A stretch of DNA of 64,000 bases from Rosa chinensis (taxonomy: Eukaryota > Streptophyta > Magnoliopsida > Rosales > Rosaceae). The notes beneath the pieces are model-generated. The model worked only from the letters and a program-made list of their open reading frames with translations, had not been told where the DNA came from and made no database searches. Position 1 is the first letter of the stretch; each line of letters begins with the position of its first letter. The translations under genes and the position numbers were made by a program. This document shows positions 24,264-34,825 of the stretch, in pieces. Where the stretch lies: NCBI RefSeq assembly GCF_002994745.2, contig NC_037094.1, forward strand, positions 67,690,819 through 67,754,818. Reading direction: 5' to 3'.

Positions 24264-26500
24264 ATGGGAGATGTCATCATATACGTTGAGGATGAGCACG
24301 ATTTCAAATCATGTTCATCATCAGTTTCAGTCTGCAGGATTTGCCATGAAGAAGAATCCAACAACTTGGAATCTCCTTGTGCTTGCTCTGGAACTGTTAA
24401 GGTTAATTCAAACGCACACACTTGTTTTGCTTTTGCTTTTGTTCTTGTTTTCTGGGGTGTGTTGAATTTGATACGAACAAGCTAGCTTTAACTGATGATT
24501 TTTTTTTTTTTGGTTCTGTTTTGATTACTTGACTCCAGTTTGCGCACAGAGATTGCATACAGAGGTGGTGCAATGAGAAAGGAAACACAACCTGCGAAAT
24601 TTGTCTCCAGGTAATTCATACTTCTTTTCTTCCTTCTAATTCTTTTCTCTCGTTTTGTTTCTATGAAATGAATTTTGGCGGCTTGGTGTGTCTGCGAATT
24701 TGACTCTCTGAAATGGAATTGGGTGGAATGTCATTTTTTGATTTTGAGATGATCAACCCACGTTTGCATCGTTTTCTGGTTTGTCTGGATTCATGGGCTG
24801 CTTCCAAAAATTCGTCTTTTCTTTTAACTTTTTTTGTAGTTACCTTCAAAGCCCGTCTCTTTCATTTTCTCCTGGGTTTTAGAATATTAGTGCCTTCCTT
24901 ACGACGCAAACGTAAATAACACTTCCTAGCTAATGGGTTTCTATGAAGGAATTCTGATTCTTAGTTGGTTGCCTCAATATTAGAATTCAAGGAATATAAT
25001 TAAATACGTATTTGGTCATTTTCAGTTAGTTATGCTAGCTAGCTTAGCTTAGAAGTGAAACTGATTTGTGTTTTTAATGAAATATTTAACCTTAAGAAAT
25101 CAACTCAACTTTATGAGGTTCAGCTCAACTAAACTCAACCATAAATGAATTAAATTTGTGCAGAAGTATGAACCTGGATACACAGCACCTCCTCCAAAGA
25201 AGTCTCAGCTGGATGAATCAGCAGTAACCGTCAGGTACATTAGTTCACTGTTTTACTTTTCACAGAATGTAAATAATTTCTTGGTGGAGGTTAGAATTAT
25301 TTACTTACATAGGGCGGTTGCTTTTATCCGCATTCTCGTTGCTTGGGAAACAGACAAGAGTTTTATTATATTTGATTGCAATCAAAGGTTCAAAATGCAT
25401 ATGCACTATGCAGGCAGGAGAGAAACTTAATTACAGTTAAAGGCACGTTTATTCCAATAGTGTTAGAATTAGAGAATAAGTCAGAACTAATTAGTGTATT
25501 AATAACATCGGATGACTAGTATTGAAACTCTTAACACAAAAGATAACATTATGATTTTTGGCATCTTCTGACATCCTCTGTAATTTTATATGTGATTGTC
25601 ATTTACAGAGATAGCGTGCGGGTTCCTAGAAGAAGAGAGGAAGATGAGGAATCAGCAAGCCCCAGATTAGAGAGGGTATGCTCCTCTACAGCTGATCGAA
25701 GTGCCAATTTTTGTCGATCACTCGCTCTCCTTGTAAGTTTTTTTTTTTTTTCGACCATTCATTCTCTAAGCGCATTTAACCCTACATTTTAAGTGCATTC
25801 CGCGTTCGAATCCTCCCTCTTATAATTTTCGATGGATCACTTGCTAACTTTGAAATTAAAGCTAAAATGTTAATGCACCACCAAGTTTGAGCAAACGTAG
25901 TCTCCACGAAAAAGAATGCGCGTGCCAGTATGGGGTTTAGTGGAGGAGATGTAGCTCACCGTTATCCCCAGCTATAGTTGACCAAATCAAAGCCATAATG
26001 ATAAATTGACTAATTGCTTTCCATGTGGCAACTAGATATGTAGTCTTAGCAGTAGACTGACCTTGACAATGAACTGGCGCCTATCTAATATATATATATA
26101 TATGATGGTTTTGGCTTGCAGTTTACGGTGGTTTTGCTTGTGAGGCACCTCTTTGTGGTGCTCACTGGTAGTGACGAAGAATACCCCTTCGCCCTTCTTA
26201 CTGTAAGTACTAAACACAAGTTGACAATCTATCAATTCAGTAATGGTGGTGCAGTTAATAAGGGTGCTGATCTAAGTTTCGACTTTGCAGGTACTTATTC
26301 TGAGGGCTAGCGGAATTATCCTACCTATGTATATATTATACCGAACAATCACAGCAATTCAGAACAGCATCCATCAACAATATCAATATCATTACCAGGA
26401 GGACTCCGATGATGATGATGATGATGATGAGACCTCAAACCTCGGAGAAGATGACCACCACCAAGGAGATGCCGATCATCATCAACAAAGTGCAGTTTAA
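24264..26500 (+). CDS. RING-CH (MARCH-type) membrane E3 ubiquitin ligase, 231 aa
   Basis: Six exons: 24264-24401, 24539-24610, 25164-25234, 25609-25732, 26122-26202 and 26291-26500. All GT-AG sites and phases agree, total 696 nt. The C4HC3 RING-CH domain starts at residue 24 with CRICHEEE, continues CACSGT, then has the His of FAHRDC and WCNEK, and ends CEICLQKY near residue 71. This variant recruits E2 enzymes for substrate ubiquitination. Two hydrophobic segments near residues 130-150 and 165-190 should anchor it in a membrane. The tail is highly acidic (an Asp run) then His/Gln-rich. This fits the plant DUF3675 RING-CH group. The substrate is unknown. The 3' part (exon 5 onward) is duplicated at 33549 onward. 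Confidence 0.93.
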
Positions 26501-27744
26501 TAAAACATAACCCACACACACTAGTAATTTTTTCATTTTTTTTCCTTTTCCATCTTGTAACAGAGCATATCACATCAATGCTCTCTCATCTGATGTCTTG
26601 ACATATAAATGAAAAGAAATATCGATTCTTTTTTTCTTTCTATTGAGATTCTCAGGCTAAGGTAGGTCTCCACTCTGCCCATCAAATCACCAAGAAAAAG
26701 AAAAAGTAGAGTCGGTTGACATACAGCAACTCAGCAACTGCATTTAGGTCAGTACTAGTAGGATGAACAACCAAATCTACCAATTGCATTCACGTTGGAA
26801 ATTAATCAACAAACTTCGGCCTCAGCCTGGCTCTTGAAAATTTGAACCAATACATTGACATTACAACTACCATCTACAATTGAAGAGGAGGATAACTACT
26901 TTCTCCTCACATCGACAAATAAATTGCCCCAAATCTTTATGGAAAATCTAACTTGGAAGCCAAGGAGCTGGTCAATCCAACCAGCAAACGCAGGTCATCT
27001 GCATTCTTTCTTTCAGTTAACATTCTATCAAAAATGACTGAACTTGCACTCCAACACACGAGTTGGTAAGACAATTAGCAAATGGCTACTGAGTAGTGAA
27101 GGAAGTTGTCAATATCCTCATGGAGTGCCAAAATTTAGTTACCTGAGACTTGGAAAGTACTAAAAGTGCACCATCTCAACTTTGTTGCTCAAGCAATCTT
27201 GCTTCATGCCAAACTTTCAGTCAGGGAGTCAATGTCAATGCCCTCAGCTGACTCGTGACTAGTCAACTTTGCCACGATGTTGGTAAACTTTTCTTGTCAA
27301 CTGGACTTTGAAAGGGAAAGCTATCTTCAGAATGCTTCAAGTGTTTACCATATGCAGCTTTGAATTCCCTGGACTTAGCAGCAGCTTTTTGAAGTACAGA
27401 AATAGGAAGTCCTGAAGCAAAAGATAGTAAGAACCGGAGCTCTGTTTCAAAGGAAAAAATTAGTGAATTGACTAATAATTAAAAAAGAGTCAAATTCACA
27501 GGTACCGCAGACCTTTTATAGTTTGCAACAATGTTTGATACTCATAAATTTTCCCAATCATGCACAGATCATATTCTCTGCCACATGCATAATAAATTGT
27601 CCGTTAACTACACTAGCTGGGTAAAATGCTTCATTAGTCGAGGAATACTGCAGAAGAGACCGTGATGGTGCCTCAGATTTAGATCAGTTATGCTATTTTA
27701 GATCAGAGGAGAACCAGTGTGTACATCTTCACTACTAATTGTAC
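26047..27744. repeat. Duplicated junction, copy A (RING-CH 3' end plus MSH6 last exon)
   Basis: Direct repeat of 33549-34825. Contains intact RING-CH exons 5-6, the spacer, and a decayed copy of MSH6 exon 21 with part of its preceding intron. The two copies are easily aligned over most of their length. Copy B lacks roughly 350 bp, covering the RING-CH acidic tail and 3' UTR. Confidence 0.88.
27176..27411 (-). pseudogene. MSH6 last-exon fragment, frameshifted
   Basis: Closely matches 34246-34496, the last exon of the intact MSH6 gene, including the acceptor and stop region. It lacks 16 bases present in the intact exon (around 34361-34376), which shifts the frame. No other MSH6 exon is attached; the copied intron sequence stops near 27744. 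Non-functional by itself. Confidence 0.88.
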
Positions 27745-28070
27745 CAACATGTCCATTTGTTCTTATTGTCCAAGACCAATGTCTTGCTAATTAAGAGTGG
27801 TTTAAGCAAAAGGACTGGTGGAGAATAGGGCTCATCAACCTAATTAGACTAAAGTTTGAAACAGTGGCCATCACTGGAACAAGATTTGAAGGGAAACAAT
27901 CTGGGATAAATGTGAATAAAATGAAAGATAAAACGCCGGTAGAAAATAACAATGCTTTTAACAGTGGACAATCCATTGCTAAAGTTATGTGCTTTATTAA
28001 TCGACTGATTATTGGTTTCTACACAATGATCTGATAAACGTGCACTTTGGAAAATCATGATCGTCAGTTG

Positions 28071-31000
28071 TCAACTGTCATTTGAGTTCAAGTAGAGATG
28101 CTGCTCTTTAATATAATTAATTACTTCATCTGCAGTCAGATATTTTATCGACAACCCTCTTGAGATGCAATCCCTGAATTACATTGTAAATTGTCAGTTC
28201 ATAATTCCTCTTAATATTTTTGTTAACGAACATATCATCTTACCTTACTCTTGTCGAGCTTATATAGTTTGGTACAAGCTCATCCACAATTCTTATGTTA
28301 CCCTGTAATAAAGATGACATTTAGTAGAGTTAACAAGCATTAATGGACCACAAAGCAATTGACTGTAAAGACGGTTTAAATCAAAACTATGCAGGCAACA
28401 AAGGTTATACTTTGTGAGGCATTAAAAGGTTTCAAGAAAACTAGAATCAAGTAAAAGGTTATAACTCCCGAAAACTTTAAAACCATGATGACTGAAATCC
28501 TAGTCTTTTCATTCAGACCAAGTGATTTCCATAATATATTCACACACACACATATGTACGTATGTATTCAGTTATACATGCATGAGCCAAGAAGACCCAG
28601 GTGCAAATTTCATCTGGTTCATTACATTGTTTTGGTTAATAGTTAACTAAATCTGCAGCTAAGCAAATCCCAGCGTTTTAAACCACCGAGTGAGAGTTTG
28701 ATTAATTTTCAGAATATACAAGCAGAAAACTGGAAAACCAAAGATGGAGTTACCCTATTCTCCCTCAAAATATCATCATTTGACATTATCTTGTCAACAT
28801 CTTGTCCCTCCCTGCGAATGCAAACCACACCATAATCTCTACATATGCTCCTGACCTGATAAACAAGGACAAGGAGTTATGGCAGATAACGTTCTGTTTT
28901 GACCAGAAATGGATGAAGTCCATATCCGACCATAAATTTTTCCACTAAAGTTTAAACTCATGTGTAATTGTTGGAAGTAATGATCAAATCATCTTCATAT
29001 GCCACCTTTTGATGTACATAACACTCTTCAATTAACAAGTTTCTGAACTAATAAAGTTCTCTACAAGAGGTAACGTAGTAAGTACAGGAAGATGAGAATA
29101 GGCTAAACATTATCACCATATTACAGACATACCTGGTCTGGAATCCAAACTCCAGGAATGCTAAAAGAGTGGAGTAGATCAGAACCACAGACAAGCACGC
29201 ACTTCAGGGATTCTATCAAGAGTAGGACAACGAAAAATTGTCATACTTCTAGTGAGGAAGTAGATATGTATACCGGGTTCAAAGTTGTCATGTATTAAGT
29301 TGATCAAGCAAAGTCCTCGAAGAAATATGTGATAAATTAAGTGCTAGAGCCTAGAGCTTATACGGAATCAGAGCTTTATAAGCTACAATATGTTGAGAGT
29401 GAGCAAGCAAGTTTCCAGGGAAAACAACTCCATTTGAAAAACAGGGTTTCAAGTGGCAAAGCCTTCCCGACAATTTCCTATTACATTATAGCCATATAGC
29501 TTTTGGGCAAGAATAAGCAAATGTGCTTGGAACTCCTGTTTATATGCATACATATAAAAGAACAATCTATGTGATGATAAATTTTAATTATTCAATTCAA
29601 CCGCTTAGAAGCAAATAAGGGATCACAGTTTTGCAACATTACCACTGGGTATCAGCCCAGACTCAGACAAGAAACCCTTGATTCTAGACAGTACTGTTAA
29701 ACATCGTTGGAAGGTACTTTGTCTTGCCTGTAAAAATGGTTTAAAACTAACATAAGTACACAGCAGAAAAGCAAGATATAGACAGTACTGCAGAACAAAA
29801 GTATGACTCAAAATTCCAGGTCCAGGAGGACCTGTACAGTGCACCAAGAGAGAAAGAGAGTTACCTCCCAGGGATCAACCATTACAAACTCTGAACTTTT
29901 GCAGGCTAGATGACACAACTGTATACGATGTTCAGCAGATATAAGTCCCTGCATAGCCGACCAAGTGAGTACTTTGTCAGACCATGTCAGTGAATGTAAG
30001 ACTGGGATATGTGATATCTGAGTACTTGATCTTATGACTTAGTCGCTTAGCTACAAAACTTTATGACTCAGTCACTTAGCTACAAAATTTTATAAGGCAG
30101 AAATAGGTAACCAAACATCAGCAAGCATTAACAAACTCATCCAAGTAACCCATTGTGCTTATGCAAGCTCTTTCCACTCAAGCCTACAGGAAACTATTAA
30201 AGGTTACATACCCTCTTGTTGTATGCATCATTAACAGGTGAAATATAACCTCCAATCACACAAAAGCCTTCAGACTTCAATGCGTCTCTCGCCAGTTCTG
30301 TGCACAACAAAAGAAAATGATCAAAATACAGCAGACTTGTAATTTCAGTGGAAGTCGAGATATCCCAAAGCTGTAGAAAGACTACTAACTTAAGACACTC
30401 ATCAACATAACAAAAGTTGCATACACTAAATGATATGAATGAGCCATTGATAAGACAGTTTACAACAAGTAGGCATTTCATACTCTTCACTGTAGCCAGG
30501 CCTTATCTCTATTTTAAAACACTACATATTTGACATAAAAGAAACAAGTTCACTGCAAACCTGCAATTCCATCCTTAACTTCAAAAATGAGATTCATTTC
30601 TTGTTTTATGAAATATAAAGGAAATACATATGCTTGACTAAAACCTTAACCTATCTAAGAGAAAGATGACATGACTAGTTGTCTCATCAGTGAAAACTCT
30701 AAAAATTAGCAGAAGCTTAATAATATATACCAGAGCCCACAAAAATTTCAGTTTTAAATGATATTGGTCTATTAACAATGACTCTGATTTTGATGATTGA
30801 GTTGCCGCATCATATCACTATGATGATGACATAGTAAGACTATTTTAGCACTTTAAATAAAAGTTTCTCAACTATAACCTAACAGGCAATCGTCATTTCA
30901 TCATCATAATCCCTCACACCAGAAACCTATGAGTCTATTACCCAATGCAAAACAGAGTACAACCTGCTATACGTAATTTCAAAATTTGGCAATCAAACGT

Positions 31001-31595
31001 GACAAAAAATAATAATAATAATGCAGGTCTAACTTACCAAACATTCGTAAATGCATGTAGGTAGGAGGATTGAAACTTCCAGTTAATGAGAAAATAATAA
31101 TAATGCTGCAGTAACTTACCCAACATTCGTAAATGCATGTAAGTAGGAGGATTGAAACTTCCGGGTGCTACTAGAACTACATATTTCTTGTCCCTAATAG
31201 AGTAGAGAGGGAGTCAACATATTTTCAAGCAAATTACACCTTATAGTATAAATTTTATGAACCTAAAAACATTCATCATTGAAAATTCACAAATAAACGC
31301 AGTTTTGCCGCAAAGTAAAAATCTACCGAGCTAAAAGAGAGATAGGAATAGGAGTTGCTAAATTACTGACCAAAACAGAGAAAAACAAATTAACAAACAC
31401 ATTATGGGTTTATGCAATTCCTCCTTGTACTAAAATTCTGTCTAAATCAATTCTGCAAAAGCCGACATATCCAAACATTCCAATAGTACCAAACAAACCA
31501 TAAATAGTGATATAATACCAGGTGAGGTAGACTTACTTGTCGTCGTGATTAACCAAATGCATAGCCAATTTACTAAGAGGCAGAGGGATATCCAT
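28071..31595 (-). CDS. NMNAT: Nicotinamide/nicotinate mononucleotide adenylyltransferase (NMNAT), 243 aa
   Basis: It joins NMN or NaMN to ATP to make NAD or NaAD, the step common to de novo and salvage synthesis. Exons: 31537-31595, 31120-31193, 30212-30297, 29865-29948, 29643-29727, 29133-29212, 28754-28855, 28244-28302 and 28071-28173; phases agree and total 732 nt. Start MDIPLPLSKL. Nucleotidyltransferase motif GSFNPPTYMHL, then SPVNDAY, VDPWE, VCGSDLLHSF with PGVWIPDQ, VVCIRREGQD, and the second signature ISSTRVRDCISRGLS. Length is close to the plant enzyme (about 240). A 5' UTR intron from about 31604 to 31938 is likely. It is divergent from the TFIIB gene. Confidence 0.93.
31019..31162 (-). 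repeat. Local duplication of NMNAT exon 2 3' half
   Basis: 31101-31162 holds the 3' half of exon 2 with its donor; 31019-31081 is a near copy (shared CATTCGTAAATGCATGTA and GTAGGAGGATTGAAACTTCC), separated by AATAAT-rich DNA. The downstream copy also keeps a donor-like TTGGTAAG but lacks the exon's 5' half and acceptor, so it is probably not an exon. Confidence 0.8.
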
Positions 31596-32174
31596 GACAC
31601 CTGGAATAATTAATAAAAAGAACAAATTAAACCACTGTAATCCCTTGTTTTCACAGAAAGAGTTAACCCCAGGCTTATTGTCACCCCTTAACTCTCAAGT
31701 TATTTTTTACAGCATAATTCTTAAGCTATCAAATTTTTACAGTATGAAAACCCGCAATGAAAAACAAGAATTTCCCTCCACTCCTTACACTTTCCTACCA
31801 ACCAAACACAGCATAATCAAGCACTCACAAGAATGCAACGAAATCATATTCAAAGATACCCAATCGGCAATATATAAACACAAAAAAGCCAAACCCCAGA
31901 TTAGAAAATTGGCAAAACCAATGGAAAAATCAGTACCCGTTTGAGATTGAAGAACTACAGATCTCTCCTTTTAGCCACGTGGACCCGATTGTGCTTCTGC
32001 GACCCAAGCTCCAAGCTCCGTAGACGCGGGAGCACGACTGGTATAAGTTTTGAAATAAGAAAAGAAAAAATGATACGGTTTTTAAAAGCCAAGTGTTTTT
32101 ATATTAATCTATTACCTATTGGAAGAGTAAAACCAGGCCGGTAAGCTTGATAATTTTGGTCTGAAGGAAGTTTC

Positions 32175-32349
32175 CAGGCTGTAAATTCCAGCTTGGACAC
32201 GACTAGTTTCAAATTCCAGCCTGGACTTCTACTTGGACACGGCTAGTTTCAAATTCCAGCTTCTTCTACTTGGACTTTCAAATTCCAGCTTTCCTATTTG
32301 TTGTACTTGGACACGACTAGACTTTCCTATTTGTACTTGGACACGACCT
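32175..32349 (+). repeat. Imperfect tandem repeats upstream of TFIIB
   Basis: Five full or partial copies of a unit containing CTTGGACACGACTAG followed by TTTCAAATTCCAGC, spaced about 28-40 bp, ending some 40 bp before the TATA box. Confidence 0.75.
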
Positions 32350-32387
32350 CCCTAATTGTATGGGGAAAGAGAATTTGAGTGTCTGTC

Positions 32388-32395
32388 TATAAATA
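32388..32395 (+). promoter_or_regulatory. TATA box of the TFIIB gene
   Basis: TATAAATA in a good context, 235 bp upstream of the ATG. Confidence 0.65.
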
Positions 32396-32630
32396 GGTGC
32401 AACAGGGTCTGAATGCACACCATAACCCTCAAAACGGTACAGTCCCACTCCGGTCATCTTCCCCCAAAACCCTAGACTAACCCAACCCCCACCTCATTTT
32501 CGCGCCAATTCACCACCGCCCCCTCTCCCACTCCAAAGGCGTCGGCATCGCCGTCCCCAACTCCACCCCCGGCGCTCTCAACTAGACCTCGCCGTTAACG
32601 TACGCAGATCATTAACGTCGAAAAATCAGG

Positions 32631-33512
32631 ATGTATTGCCACGAATGCGGCTTTCAAACCGATGTGGTGTTCGACCACTCCACCGGCGACGCCGTCTGCA
32701 AAAACTGCGGCTTAGTGCTCGAGTCCCACTACATCGACGAGACCAACGAGTGGCGAACCTTCGCCGACGACAATACTCGCGACGACCCCAACCGTGTTGG
32801 TGCTGCAGCCAACCCACTATTGTCCGGTGGCGGACTGTCCACCGTCATGGCCAAGCCCAACGGAGAGGTCCTCCGTGCTCCGAATAGGGATCCGGACCGG
32901 GGCTTGATAATGGCCTTCAAAACCATCGAGACAATGTGTGATAGGTTGGGCCTTGTTTCAACCATCAAGAACCGGGCAAATGAAATGTACAAGACTCTTG
33001 AAGATCATAGGTGTAGCAAGGGAAGAAACCAAGATGCATTATTGGCTGCTTGCCTATACATTGCTTGTAAACATGAAGAAAAGCCCAGAACTCTCAAGGA
33101 AATCTTCTCCGTCGCGAATGGAGCCTCAAAGAAAGAGATTGGTAGAGCAAAGGAATACATAATCAAGCAACTGGGGTTAATGGAGAAGCCATTTCCAGTA
33201 GCAAATGCTGGGAACTATATGAGGCGATTCTGTTCCTCTCTTGGCTTGAACAATCAAGCAATCAAAGCAGCTCAACAAGCTGTGCACAAGTCGCAAGAAT
33301 TTGATATAAGGAGGAGCCCTGTATCGATAGCCGCAGCAGTGATTTACATCATCACTCAGCTTTCAGATGATAGTAACAAGAGGCCTCTCAAAGATATCGC
33401 AGACGTTACCGGAGTAGCACCAGCAACTATCAAAAATTCATACAAAGACCTTAGTCCTCATGTATCTGAAATAATACCCAACTGGTATCATCTGAATTTG
33501 TCAAACACTTGA
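32631..33512 (+). CDS. Transcription factor IIB, intronless, 293 aa
   Basis: TFIIB bridges TBP and RNA polymerase II at promoters. The zinc ribbon is complete: CHEC at residues 3-6 and CKNC about 15 residues later, followed by the B-reader/linker region with [10 protein letters not shown]. Two cyclin-like repeats follow, about 95-185 ([17 protein letters not shown]) and 195-285 ([23 protein letters not shown]). It is slightly shorter than the canonical plant protein (about 312), missing mainly the N-terminal leader and part of the linker. The whole frame is one exon, whereas typical plant TFIIB genes have introns, so this may be a retrocopy that kept its frame. It has its own TATA box. All zinc ligands are present, so it is probably functional. 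Confidence 0.93.
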   Translation: MYCHECGFQTDVVFDHSTGDAVCKNCGLVLESHYIDETNEWRTFADDNTRDDPNRVGAAANPLLSGGGLSTVMAKPNGEVLRAPNRDPDRGLIMAFKTIETMCDRLGLVSTIKNRANEMYKTLEDHRCSKGRNQDALLAACLYIACKHEEKPRTLKEIFSVANGASKKEIGRAKEYIIKQLGLMEKPFPVANAGNYMRRFCSSLGLNNQAIKAAQQAVHKSQEFDIRRSPVSIAAAVIYIITQLSDDSNKRPLKDIADVTGVAPATIKNSYKDLSPHVSEIIPNWYHLNLSNT

Positions 33513-33548
33513 TTGGTATTGATTGAGGGTTTATGCCGAGAAACTAGA

Positions 33549-34825
33549 TAGCAGTAGACCGACCTTGACAATGGACAGGCATCTATCTAGTATACCATAT
33601 GTATAATGGTTTTGGCTTGCAGTTTACTGTGGTTTTGCTTGTGACTTGTGAGGCACCTCTTTGTGGTGCTTACTGGTAGTCTTCGCCCTCCTTACTCCAA
33701 GTACTAACACAAGTTGACAATCCACCAGTTCAGTAATGGTGATACTGTTTTAATTCCTAGTCTTTGCAGGTATGTACATATTATACCCAACAATCACAAC
33801 AATTCAATATCATCAACAAACTGCAACTCAGCAACTGCATTTAGGTTACTAGTAGGATGAACAACCTAATCTACCAATTGTATTCACCTTGGAAATTAAT
33901 CAACAACCTTCGGCCTCAGCCTGGCTCTCAAAAATTTGAACCAACACATTGACATTACAACCATCATTTACAATTGAAGAGGAGGATAACTACCTTCTCC
34001 TCGCTTCAACAAATATATTGCCCCAAATCTTTGCGGTAAATCTAACTTGGAATCTAAAGAGTTGGTCAATCCAATCAGCAGACGCAGGCCATATGCATTC
34101 TTCTTTCAGTCGGACATTCTATCAATGACTGAACTTGCCCTCCAACAAATGGTTCCCGAGTAGTGAAAAAAGTTGTCAAAATCCTCATGGAGTGCCAAAA
34201 TTTAGTTACCTGAGACTTGAAAGTACTAAAAGTGCACCATCCATCTCAACTTTGTTGCTCAAGCAATCTTGCTTTATGCCAAACTTCAGTCAGGGAGTCA
34301 ATGTTGATGCCCTCAGTAGACTCGTGACTAGTCAACTTTGCCACGATGTTGGTAACCTTTTGGATGCACTCAACCATCTTGTTAACTGGACTTTGAAAGG
34401 GAAAGCTATCTTCAGATTGCTTCAAGTGTTTACCATATGCAGCTTCGAATTCCCTGGACTTAGCAGCAGCTTTTTGAAGCACAGAAATAGGAAGTCCTGA
34501 AGCAAAAGATAGTAAGAACTGGAGCTCTATTTCAAAGGAAACAATTAGTGAATTGACTAATAATTAAAGATGAGTAAAATTCAAGGTTCCGCAGAGCATT
34601 TATAGTATGCAACAATGTTTGATACTCGTAAATTTTCCCAATCATGCATATCATATTCTATCCTACTTGCATGATAAATTGTCCATAAACTACACTAGCT
34701 GGGAACAATGCTTCATATGTCCAGGAATAATGCAGATGAGACAATAAAGGTACCCATATTTAGATCATTTCTGCTATTCTAGATCAAAGGAGAACCAATA
34801 TTTACATCTTCACTACTAATTGTAC
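33549..34825. repeat. Duplicated junction, copy B (RING-CH fragment plus MSH6 last exon)
   Basis: Direct repeat of 26047-27744. Here the MSH6 exon is intact and the RING-CH part is decayed. Together the two copies bracket the NMNAT and TFIIB genes. Confidence 0.88.
33621..33790 (+). pseudogene. RING-CH gene fragment (exon 5 and start of exon 6)
   Basis: Matches 26122-26202 and the following intron, but has a 7-base insertion (extra ACTTGTG), a deletion after GGTAGT, and the exon 5 donor GTAAGT changed to CCAAGT. The acidic C-terminal region is missing. Confidence 0.82.
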
